A stretch of 64,000 nt of DNA, from positions 1,512,689 to 1,576,688 of the forward strand of contig OZ037860.1 in assembly GCA_964035575.1 (NCBI GenBank), given 5' to 3'. The notes below the pieces were generated by a model. It was not told the DNA's origin, made no database searches, and was given only the letters and a program-made list of their open reading frames with translations. Shown here piece by piece: positions 33,606 through 42,422 of this stretch (position 1 is its first letter; each line of letters starts with the position of its first letter). A program made the position numbers and the translations under genes. This stretch comes from Rhynchopus sp. YZ270_cl-10. Taxonomy: Eukaryota > Euglenozoa > Diplonemea > Diplonemida > Diplonemidae.

Positions 33606-34189
33606 TGATGTGACGACGTGGGCTGTAAAAAAAATTCTCAAAATTTAATGTTTCTAAAAAAAATAGTGGGTTGCCGACGGTATTGTAGTTCAAGACCATT
33701 TACTCTTTATTTTGCACATTTGCAAAGGGAAAAACTGCCCGCAAAAAAGCCGATTTATTCCGCAAACCCGCAAAACCTTAGCTTGATTTTAGGAAAGGAA
33801 AGAGGGAGAGCCATTCATTATTTACACTATTTTATGAGTTTACTAAGTACGAGAGGCTTAGGTTCATCTTATAAAAACTTTCCTTTTTTTTCCCCCTCTT
33901 TTCTTCTTAGAATTTGACACTTTCTCTAACAAGGAATAGACCACTACCACCACCACCCTATTTTTTTCCGTAACCCGCAACCGTTTCAATTCTAGAAACA
34001 CCTTGTGTGTTTCGGTCTTTACTCCAAAGAGATGTGCGCCACACACACACACCTTTGGGGCCATATTCTGCGCAAGAATTACCCCTACTAGTTATCAAAC
34101 ACACACGCCCTTACCCATCTTTCATTTCCCAACACAACTACATTTTTACACCCCAGGGTTTACACAGAGCATCCCCCCCCTCGGGAACG
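33606..34189. other. Intergenic, 0.58 kb
   Basis: No gene seen. It contains one type A hairpin element at 33842 and a lone CGCAAACCCGCAAAACC near 33,757 that resembles two units of the 8-bp satellite found beyond 46 kb. Confidence 0.55.
33842..33884 (+). repeat. Hairpin element, type A
   Basis: Stem CTAAGT (33843-33848), loop ACGAGAG, GCTTAG (33856-33861), then GTTCATCTTATAAAAACTTT. Confidence 0.82.
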
Positions 34190-34687
34190 ATGATGCGTGT
34201 TTTTATCAAACAAATGAAGCCTGAGGGGATTGAGATGACACTCGACCCTGAGCACACCGTGAGTGAAGTGAAGCGCCGTATTGAGGAGCAGGAGGGGGTG
34301 GCGGTGGACCAGCAGCGGCTTATCTTCGCGGGGCAGCTGATGGAGGACACGAAGACGCTGCGGAGCTACAGCACGAAGAGCGAGTGCACGATGCATCTTC
34401 TAGTACGCCTCCCGATCCTCAACGTCACTGTGGCAACACCCTCAGGCGCGACACTGCTCCTCGAACTCATGTCAAGCGACACCCTCGACAACGTGACCTC
34501 CCTCATCAAAGACAAGCACTCCGTCCCCCCACGCTTCCAGCGTCTCTTCCTCGGCGACACCCGCATCACCAAGGACACCACCATCGGAGAGCAAGGCATC
34601 GAGCGCGACTCTGAGCTCCGCCTCGAATTCTCCTCCTGGTGGAAATGCGTCTCCTGCCTCAGCTGCTCGCGAAGTAGCGAGGACTGA
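34190..34687 (+). CDS. Tandem ubiquitin-like protein (two UBL domains, no Gly-Gly)
   Basis: A 165-residue protein with two ubiquitin-like domains. The first, residues about 2-74, is MRVFIKQMKPEGIEMTLDPE...VSEVKRRIEEQEGVAVDQQRLIFAGQLMEDTKTL, closely following ubiquitin's beta-grasp. The second, about 76-151, is LNVTVATPSGATLLLEL...LIKDKHSVPPRFQRLFLGDTRIT. Neither ends in Gly-Gly, so it is unlikely to be conjugated as a modifier; it is more likely a shuttle or adaptor, or resembles tandem UBLs such as FAT10 in layout. The C-terminus KCVSCLSCSRSSED has three closely spaced Cys that could be lipidated or bind metal. Two adjacent ATGs begin the frame; the first is used. Confidence 0.88.
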   Translation: MMRVFIKQMKPEGIEMTLDPEHTVSEVKRRIEEQEGVAVDQQRLIFAGQLMEDTKTLRSYSTKSECTMHLLVRLPILNVTVATPSGATLLLELMSSDTLDNVTSLIKDKHSVPPRFQRLFLGDTRITKDTTIGEQGIERDSELRLEFSSWWKCVSCLSCSRSSED

Positions 34688-34956
34688 TTTTGAAAAGGGT
34701 GTCACATGAAAAAAGAGATGATACAAAAGAAGAAGAAAATAAAAGAGAACTGTTTGTCAAAAAGAGAACGAAAAAAAGAACGTCGGGGCGGCGGGGGTGT
34801 GTTATGGCAAACAATATTTTTTGCCTCTCCGTTCTTTGAAAAATATTGATCCATAAAGACATAAGACCAGAATTGGGGGTAATTTTTTGCACCTTTTTTA
34901 AATCAGATGTAAACCACGAAATGTGTAGGACTGCATGGTTGAGTGTCCACCCCCGG

Positions 34957-35021
34957 TACAGCCGGTCATGTACCAAGGTACACTGTCACGAGGGCTTTGT
35001 ATTTCAAGTCAGCTTTTTTTG
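34957..35021 (+). repeat. Hairpin element, type C
   Basis: Contains the perfect small palindrome GTACCAAGGTAC (34969-34980), then ACTGTCACGAGGGCTTTGTA and TTTCAAGTCAGC and a T run. Confidence 0.75.
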
Positions 35022-35149
35022 TTCTAATATTTCGAAGAACGGTATTTAGAAAGTTGTCCCCTGTAACCTGTGAACAAGCTTCACTTTTTTTTGTTGGAGT
35101 CAGGCCAGCTGCGTTGTAGCACGTTTCAACTGCGTTGTGGCTGGGTCCA

Positions 35150-35215
35150 CCCGTGCACCGGTCGTGCCAAGGTGCACTGTCACGAGGGCTTTGTATTTCA
35201 AGTAAGTTTTTTGTT
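35150..35215 (+). repeat. Hairpin element, type C
   Basis: CCGTGCACCGGTCGTGCC, AAGGTGCACTGTCACGAGGG, CTTTGTATTTCAAGTAAG, T run. It is about 85% like the preceding copy and lies about 190 bp from it. Confidence 0.75.
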
Positions 35216-35488
35216 TTTTGTTTTGTTTTGATTGTTTTTCAGATTCAAATTCAGTTTCAGTATTTTGTCGCTCGCGTGAATGTCAACAAAAAAGGGAGTT
35301 TTTAAACGCCCCTTAACTCACCCCATGTTCCCATGTTTTACCCACATATCTTGTCTGAGACGAAATAGCAAGATTTATTGTTCCCTTTCTCCGACAATGA
35401 ACTATCCAAAAGCACTCCAGGGTTAAGCTAGAACGAACCACTGGGTCTACGTTCTCACTCTCTTTTTTTTTGGTGTGCCTTTTTTGAT

Positions 35489-35538
35489 GTTGACTAAGCG
35501 TGCGAGGGTTAGGCTTAGGTACATCTTACAAAAAGCCT
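35489..35538 (+). repeat. Hairpin element, type A, long loop
   Basis: Perfect stem CTAAGC (35494-35499) with GCTTAG (35513-35518) around a 13-nt loop containing GCGAGG; then GTACATCTTACAAAAAGCC. Confidence 0.75.
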
Positions 35539-36218
35539 TTCTTTTTTTAATGATGTTCCGTGGCCACATGAGGCTCTGTTTTCATCTCAAGTTTCCTTCG
35601 TTACTATCTGTGTCAATTCTGTTTGTATCCTTGCTGTAGCAGAGCTCATAGTAAAGCGTGTCACACCTGTGTAGGTCGTAAGAATAAGAGAAGCAATATC
35701 CAAACAAGGTTAGGGTCATGTGGAGATGGGCAACACCGTCTCCAACCCTTTCCAGTCTTGGTTGAAAGATGTGTATGAACGTCAGCTTTTCTTATGATTT
35801 CTCGGGCCTCCAGGTGGAGTTTTAAAAGGTGGCCTTCTGTCCGAGAGGCGGGTCATCTGACAAACTTTCCTTAGATGTACCCCAGAAGAAGAAGCCCGTT
35901 TCATCTTTCAAAAAAAATTTTTAGGTGTTTTTAAACAACTTCACTGTGTTTTGTTTCGCGCGCCGATTGACGTGTTTTTTTTCAATTCCATTTTTTTGTT
36001 TCTCGTGTAGAGTTGGTCACAACAGAGAAAACAAAACCAAAGCCATCTGGGGTAGTATGGGATCGGGGGGGGTGGAACACCGAGGCAACCTCTATGAGCC
36101 TTCTTTTTTAAAAGCACAAACGTACCCACACTACCCACATTTCAACCTTCAATTGCCCACTCTCTCCCCTCTCCTATATTTCAAACCACAGGGAAAACAA
36201 AACCTCCCTACTTTAAGC

Positions 36219-37478
36219 ATGGGTCAAGGACTTTCTACTGAGGTTGGAGAGCGTGCTTTGTATTATGAGAATATACGTGATTTGGAGGGTGTGGAGGAAA
36301 GGGTGCTGGCAAATGAGGCTGATTTGACTGTGTTGGATTTGTCGAACAAATATTTAGGGCTGGAGGGAGCGGTGCGGCTGGGGGAGGCTGTGGGTGCGAA
36401 CACGAGCGTGACGGAGCTGAATGTGTCGTATAATGGGTTAACGCCCGAGGCCTTTGCGGTGCTGTGCCAGAGTCTTTCGCGCTCGACTTCGATTGAAAAG
36501 ATTATCTTTGCAGGCAACCCGATCAACGACAGCAGCATGGTCTCTGTGGCTGCGCTGCTGCGCTCAAACTCGATCCTGCACAGCCTTAGCCTCTACAACT
36601 GCAGCCTGCAGGACGACGTGATGGTGCCCCTCGTCAACTCCCTCGCCAGGAACAGCTCGCTCTGCTCGCTCGATCTCTCCATGAACGGCGACCTCACCGA
36701 GACCACGTCCTACCTCCTCCTCCGGTGCCTCGAGTACAACAGAAGCCTCGCCTCCATCGGTCTCCGCCTCACCCAAGTCAGCGAGCCAAAAATGAACGAA
36801 ATCCAAGAAAACCTCAAAAAGCACAACCTCGAGCAAGAGAAGCTCGAAGACGCACGTTGCCAACGCAAAGAGGCAGAGTCGAAGAAACGTGAGAAAGAGC
36901 TGGAGGAGCACAAAAAGAAGGAGGACAAACGGCGTGAGGATGTCAAGAAGGTGGAGGAGCTGAAGGAGGATATGGAGCTGCGGGAGAAGGAGCTGCAGGA
37001 GGAGGAGACGGAGTTGAAGCTGCAGCAGATCCAAGACACGCAGGCGCGGAAGGAGGCCAAGGAGGGGGAGCGGTCGCGGAAGCAGCAGTATGTGGAGACC
37101 GCTGTGAGCAATGCGTACACGTGGCGTGCAAAGCTGACGTGCACTTCGTGCCGTGGTTGGGAGAGTGGCTTCACTACCAAGCCCACAGGCAGCACAGGTG
37201 ACCACAATGCTGACCTCTACGGCATGGTGCGAACACTGCAGCCCTGCTGGTGCGAGCCTACAGACGCGCCCGCAGGCTACGCCGGCCAGCTGCACTACCA
37301 CTGCAAGTACGAAAGAGAGCCCGACACCTTCCACACAGGTGAAGAGGAGGTACGCAAGTACGAAGGCTGCAAGAGAACCGGCCACTCCTGCATCAGTGTC
37401 GGTGTCTACGCGAAGCCGCTCCAAAAGGACACTGCCGCAACGTTCTTCTCGTCGCGCTCACCGCATTTGACGGACTGA
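36219..37478 (+). CDS. LRR protein with coiled coil and Cys-rich C-terminal domain
   Basis: A 419-residue protein beginning MGQGLS, which fits the N-myristoylation pattern (Gly2, Ser6), so it is possibly membrane-anchored. Residues about 35-190 carry about five ribonuclease-inhibitor-like LRRs (LTVLDLSNKYLGLEGAVRL, VTELNVSYNGLTPEAFAVL, and IEKIIFAGNPI, LHSLSLYNCSL, LCSLDLSMNG starts). Residues about 195-300 form a highly charged coiled coil. Residues about 305-400 contain Cys and Trp pairs (CTSCRGWESG, QPCWCEP, HYHCKYERE, YEGCKRTGHSC) that look like a compact zinc- or disulfide-bound domain I do not recognise. Single exon. LRR proteins of this type are common in flagellate cytoskeletons, but no specific role can be given. 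Confidence 0.87.
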   Translation: MGQGLSTEVGERALYYENIRDLEGVEERVLANEADLTVLDLSNKYLGLEGAVRLGEAVGANTSVTELNVSYNGLTPEAFAVLCQSLSRSTSIEKIIFAGNPINDSSMVSVAALLRSNSILHSLSLYNCSLQDDVMVPLVNSLARNSSLCSLDLSMNGDLTETTSYLLLRCLEYNRSLASIGLRLTQVSEPKMNEIQENLKKHNLEQEKLEDARCQRKEAESKKREKELEEHKKKEDKRREDVKKVEELKEDMELREKELQEEETELKLQQIQDTQARKEAKEGERSRKQQYVETAVSNAYTWRAKLTCTSCRGWESGFTTKPTGSTGDHNADLYGMVRTLQPCWCEPTDAPAGYAGQLHYHCKYEREPDTFHTGEEEVRKYEGCKRTGHSCISVGVYAKPLQKDTAATFFSSRSPHLTD

Positions 37479-37761
37479 AAACGGCCCTGAAAACGTTGTT
37501 TCTGTTAGGGAAAACTATTTTACACTTTTCTATGATGGCGCGACAAGACTACTGCATTTCTGTGCAGAGGGGGAAAAAACCACAAAAAATGCGCGATTCT
37601 TTTTTGTACCAACTACTTGCCCTTTTTTTTGAAACACATGCAGCACTTTCCAGTGGTTGCTTCCTTTCTCTTTCCTGTACCTCAAAAGTTGCTCAAAAAC
37701 TTTCCCTTTCTCCAACCCTCCCCCTCCCCTTTCCTCTTAACTCTCACAAACGTACCCAGAA
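37479..37761. other. Intergenic, 0.28 kb
   Basis: T-rich spacer ending in a pyrimidine-rich leader. No repeat family member seen. Confidence 0.6.
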
Positions 37762-38778
37762 ATGTCCCCCAAGGAGGACGACGCTGTTCATGCCAAGAGC
37801 GATGTCTCAGAGATAACACGTGGCTTGACAAAGGCGTCTGATGTGTTCAGGCAAGTGGAGGTGACAGCGGCAGACCTGGCGGCAACGTACCGCCCTTGCG
37901 ACCCTGCGCTGCCGCCTGCGACCACGAGTGTGGACTACTACGAGGTGGGTGAAAGTGTGTGCTTCATCAAGCCGCAGACGCGCATCGTGGACGATAACAT
38001 CAAGAACATAAAGGCCGATTGCGACTACTCGTGGGCAGACGAGACCTCCGTCTTCTCCGTCGGACACCCCGGGCGTGTCATCGACCTCATACAGTGCCCG
38101 AACATCCCGCAGCTCGTGCACGTAGTCGAGCTTGTCACGTCGTCGCCTGAGGGCAACGTTGTCATGGCGCTGCCCGAGGCGCTGGGCCCTGCATGCTGGC
38201 GTGGGCAGTTCGTCATGATCAGCGACATCTCGATGCGGTGTGATACAGAGGCCGCCGTGCGTGCACGGTTCGGCCTTGTGGATGCGCACAGCTGGGCGGA
38301 TGACGTTGAGCTGCGCCCCTTCCGCACAGGGCGCGTCATGGCCTGCCTGGAGGGCGAGCGCGACACTCTCTGCCTCGTGCGCCTCGAGCCGCCAGGGCTC
38401 CCAAACGCAAAGTACTGCGTGCTCGAGTCACGCTACACAGGCGACGCAGCGCAGTGGTCCAAGGCGCCTGCAATCCTGCAGATCGAAGGGAAGGAGGTGA
38501 TGGACACCTCCCTCGGGACGCGTGTTCGCGCAACGTACCTAGGCACAACAGCGTTCGCAGTGCCGGCGACATGGCGGGGACAGGCTGAGGAGGAGGTGCA
38601 CGTATGTGATGAAACCATTTCCAACAATCACCATCCAATAATAATTATACAGGTGCTGCAGTACCCAGCGACACCTGGTTTGAAGCGTGAACGTGAGACT
38701 GCGTATGGCCAGTCGTATGGTATGGTTTCGAGTTCTGGAAATAATTCACAAACATCGAAAATTTCAAAACAGAAATGA
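37762..38778 (+). CDS. Unrecognised protein with SH3-like beta segments, one in-frame intron
   Basis: Exons 37762-38601 and 38653-38778. The 51-nt intron (GTATGT...TACAG) is a multiple of three and has no stop, so retention would add 17 residues. Splicing is favoured because its ends match every other intron here and its composition is AT-rich. The spliced protein is about 321 residues. Around residues 75-280 it has repeated short beta-rich stretches (VGHPGRVIDLI, FRTGRVMACLEGERDTLCLV, LGTRVRATYLGTTAFAV) that resemble small barrel modules. No catalytic motif is seen. The C-terminus is Ser/Lys-rich. Function unknown. Confidence 0.8.
   Translation: MSPKEDDAVHAKSDVSEITRGLTKASDVFRQVEVTAADLAATYRPCDPALPPATTSVDYYEVGESVCFIKPQTRIVDDNIKNIKADCDYSWADETSVFSVGHPGRVIDLIQCPNIPQLVHVVELVTSSPEGNVVMALPEALGPACWRGQFVMISDISMRCDTEAAVRARFGLVDAHSWADDVELRPFRTGRVMACLEGERDTLCLVRLEPPGLPNAKYCVLESRYTGDAAQWSKAPAILQIEGKEVMDTSLGTRVRATYLGTTAFAVPATWRGQAEEEVHVCDETISNNHHPIIIIQVLQYPATPGLKRERETAYGQSYGMVSSSGNNSQTSKISKQK
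38602..38652 (+). other. 51-nt intron without a frame break
   Basis: GTATGTGATG start and TTATACAG end. A TAATAAT stretch lies just before the acceptor. Retention leaves the protein frame open. Confidence 0.75.
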
Positions 38779-39089
38779 CAAAACGAATGAAACGATCCGA
38801 CCTCTGCATACTTCCAACCGATGCGTGAGGCGCATTGCGTCGATGTGATGTGATGTTGTGAGGACGCGACAGGAGGGAGTACTCGCAACCTTGCCATGAC
38901 CCTGAGTGGTGCAAAATGGAAGGGCCTTCTTTTCCCCTTTGAGCAACCCCACTTCCAATTATTGGTCGTTTTGGACGATCGAGACTGTATTCCTGCAGGA
39001 AAAGAAACCCTCATTTATTTTGCACTTCCCCTGCTCCGCAAACCCTACCCAAACCCACAACAGAGGCATCTGGGTACACTACATATCAA
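38779..39089. other. Intergenic, 0.31 kb
   Basis: 3' flank and leader. A short GATGTGATGTGATGTTGTGAGG stretch near 38,843 has repeats of GATGT. Nothing else noted. Confidence 0.5.
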
Positions 39090-41611
39090 ATGCCTCCACT
39101 CGGTGGGCTCCCCAAGGGATCTGCGCCCCCTTCGAGGAGCGGCAGTAGGGGGAGGCAGCACAGAGATCCCAGCGGGACCAGGGCAAGCACTCCGGGCAGA
39201 TCTGGCAAGTCGTCTGCACCCCCAAAGTCTGGTGGGCCAAAGCGTCCCGTGCATGCGCCAGCGCGTGCATCGAGCTCTGAGGGACGGAGGCCAACGGGTC
39301 CCATGAAAGGCTCGGCAAAAGGAGATGCCCCTGCCCCCGTCGGCTCCGTGAAAGGCACGCTGCCAAGGCCCCACTCAGTCAGTGCTGGGAGCAGCGAGAG
39401 GCCTGCAGGCACGGCAAAGGGTCACCACAAGTCAGATCAACCCCCGACTCCGACAGCGCCGAAGGCCGCGACCGGCGCGAAGGCACTCATTGTGCCCACA
39501 CAGGCGTCAGATGTGGTGGACCCGACACGTGCACGCTTGGCGGAGCTGCTCTCGGCACTGGACGAGCCTGCACACCCACCAACACCGTCGCATTCGCCAC
39601 CTACACCAGAGACGCCACCTTCGCCACCGCCGCAGAGCGTGCGGTCTTCGTTCTCCTCTTTGCACATCCCTGCAGCAGAGGAGACGGCCCCCATGGGTGG
39701 AAGCACGTCTGCGTCGCTTCATGAAAAGCAGGAGCAGCCCCCAGAGGTAGAGGTGCTGGAGACATCGTTGGAGTCTCCTCCTGTCGCAACACCTGTAGAA
39801 ACATCTGCAGCAGCGGCAGCAACGGCAGTGCTCTCAAGCTCCGACGAAATCCCCGACTCAGACGCACACAGCCTAGGGGGCCTCAGCGCCGGTCTGCGTT
39901 CAGGCAACATCCCTACCCCCATCCGCCCTGTGAAGCCTTCGAAGGGTGTCTCGAAGCTGTATGGCGATGCGTGGCAGGGGCAGGTGGATGACACACAGGC
40001 CAGGGGTACGGTACGGGAGGGCAAAGGGTCTCCAGAGACAGCTGTGAAGCATGTCGCGGAGAGGGCGAGTGCAGAGAAGCGACACACGAAGGAGAAGGAA
40101 AAGGAGGCTCTGCAGAAGCGTTCGCACAGACTGCCATCCGTGTCCAGCAGTGACAGTTCAAGTAGTTCGTCCTCTGCACCGCCGCCACCTTTCAAGCCAG
40201 AGGCAGACGCGTTGCACAAAATGAAACAAGACGTCCTGCACGCCCGCAGGCAGGCGGATGACAGCACCAAGCGCCTTTTCGACTCAGAGCGAGAATGCGC
40301 GAAGCTGCGTGCCCGTCTCCGGCAGCAAGAGAATGACACCGTCGACTCGCTCAGCCGTGCGGAGGTGTCTCAGCAGGACACCGCACACCTCCGCAAAGAG
40401 GTCGCCAGGCTCAGGGACGGCATGCAAGGGGGCTGGACCGAACATGAAGCAATGAAACGACAAGTGGCGCACTCTCTTGCCCGCTCACGAGACTTGGAGA
40501 TGCAGCTGATCAGTTCGCAGACCCGTATCGACAAACTGAGCGAAGACAATGAGGCTCTGAGGGAGCAGGACGCTGTGGCGCAGCGGGAGCTCGGGTCTTT
40601 GCAGTGCAGCGCGCAGCAGGCGAAGGATAGGGTGGCTGTGCTGGAGGAGGAGGTGGTGCAGCAAGAGTTCATTTTGGCCGCGACGAAGGAGGCTGCGGGC
40701 ATTGCGCAGGAGAGTCTTGCGGACGTCCAGAAGGCCACTGGGGCGGAGATCATGGCATTGCACACGGAGGTAGCGGGGCTCCGACAGCAGCTTGCGGAAG
40801 CTGAAGTAGGGCCGCAGGAGACTGTGGAGGCGTTGCACTCGGAGCTTTGCATATTGCGCGAGCGTGACGTTGCTCGCTGTCGTGAAGATGACCTTCGCTT
40901 GAAGCTTGAAAGTGTCCAAGAGGAGAACCGCCGCTTGCGTGAACAGACAGCCGTGGCGGATTCCTCGGCTGCCGAGATTGCACACCTGAGAGAGCAGATC
41001 CGATGCGAGAGGGAGCAGCACAACGAGACCAACGCAGACTTGAAAAGCGCGAAGCGCCACCTCCAGGCAGAGGTGCTTGCGTTGCGGGGCCGCTTGGAGG
41101 TGACTGAGTTGGAGAAAGAGAAGACACAGGAGTCGTACTGGAACAAACTCTACGGGAGGTGTGAAGAGATCATTGACAACGCGGGTACGCTGAGGGAGTC
41201 AGATGGCATGGCCTCCTCCGCGTCAGACGTGTCATCAAAAAGCTCCTCCGAACGTAGCGTGCTCACCTACGAACAGCGTCCTGTCAGTTACCACGACACA
41301 CAGGAGCTGTCTAGGCCACACCTCACCGCAGGACCCTCTAACGCTCCTATGTTCACACCTCCAGGTGACACCTCTGCTCCACATTCGCGTGATCACGAAC
41401 TTGCAGGTGGTTTCACACACATGTCGCCTTCTGGCCACCCTTTTCAACGCACACCCGTCCTTATTGGTCCAGGCAGGTATGTGCAACCAATCATCTTTTG
41501 CAATACTCACCCTGAACCATAATTCACTGCAGGAGAGCCTCGTCGCCACCGAGACGTGCCAAATCCTCGTTTGATCCGAACGCACTGTCCACTACAGGCA
41601 CCAGGAACTAA
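39090..41611 (+). CDS. Coiled-coil protein with a disordered N-terminus
   Basis: Exons 39090-41476 and 41533-41611 (intron GTATGT...TGCAG, phase 2) give about 821 residues. Residues 1-365 are Pro/Ser/Gly-rich and disordered, with basic PPKSGGPKRPVH-type stretches at the start. Residues about 370-700 are a long coiled coil (heptads such as LHKMKQDVLHARRQADDSTK, VAVLEEEVVQQEF, AEVGPQETVEALHSELCILRE). The tail is Ser/His/Pro-rich. Splicing changes the C-terminus to RASSPPRRAKSSFDPNALST. The architecture fits a centrosomal, basal-body or microtubule scaffold, but that is inferred from composition only. It is the last host-type gene before the repeat-rich half. Confidence 0.85.
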
Positions 41612-41734
41612 AGATCTCAGCAAAGTGTACCATATCCATAGAGAAACAAATCCACAAAAATATAAAGAAACACACTATAACATAGAGCTCCAAAAGCAAT
41701 AGAGCGACTAACGAAAAAACGTCCCATGTGAATT

Positions 41735-42376
41735 GCTCCTTAGCTCCTTAGCTCCTTAGCTCCTTAGCTCCTTAGCTCCTTAGCTCCTTAGCTCCTTAGC
41801 TCCTTAGCTCCTTAGCTCCTTAGCTCCTTAGCTCCTTAGCTCCTTAGCTCCTTAGCTCCTTAGCTCCTTAGCTCCTTAGCTCCTTAGCTCCTTAGCTCCT
41901 TAGCTCCTTAGCTCCTTAGCTCCTTAGCTCCTTAGCTCCTTAGCTCCTTAGCTCCTTAGCTCCTTAGCTCCTTAGCTCCTTAGCTCCTTAGCTCCTTAGC
42001 TCCTTAGCTCCTTAGCTCCTTAGCTCCTTAGCTCCTTAGCTCCTTAGCTCCTTAGCTCCTTAGCTCCTTAGCTCCTTAGCTCCTTAGCTCCTTAGCTCCT
42101 TAGCTCCTTAGCTCCTTAGCTCCTTAGCTCCTTAGCTCCTTAGCTCCTTAGCTCCTTAGCTCCTTAGCTCCTTAGCTCCTTAGCTCCTTAGCTCCTTAGC
42201 TCCTTAGCTCCTTAGCTCCTTAGCTCCTTAGCTCCTTAGCTCCTTAGCTCCTTAGCTCCTTAGCTCCTTAGCTCCTTAGCTCCTTAGCTCCTTAGCTCCT
42301 TAGCTCCTTAGCTCCTTAGCTCCTTAGCTCCTTAGCTCCTTAGCTCCTTAGCTCCTTAGCTCCTTAGCTCCTTAGC
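41735..42376 (+). repeat. (CTCCTTAG)n satellite
   Basis: About 80 tandem copies of an 8-bp unit, essentially perfect, starting about 125 bp after the last coiled-coil gene. It ends in CTCCTTAGCAGGAG. Confidence 0.98.
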
Positions 42377-42422
42377 AGGAGAGTCGCTCCGGGCGGAGTA
42401 TGACAGGCAACGCTGCGAGAGG

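Larger units (their letters stand above)
34688..36218. other. Intergenic, 1.5 kb, dense in hairpin elements
   Basis: No gene seen. Type C elements lie at 34957 and 35150, type A at 35489, a weak type B-like copy at 35553 and degenerate copies near 35,826 and 35,873. The last 200 bases before the LRR gene are likely its leader. Confidence 0.6.

Noticed and set aside
4964-41611. Numerous 60-200 residue frames on the - strand opposite the host genes
   Set aside because: Shadows of GC-rich + strand exons; none shows a domain or independent splice structure.
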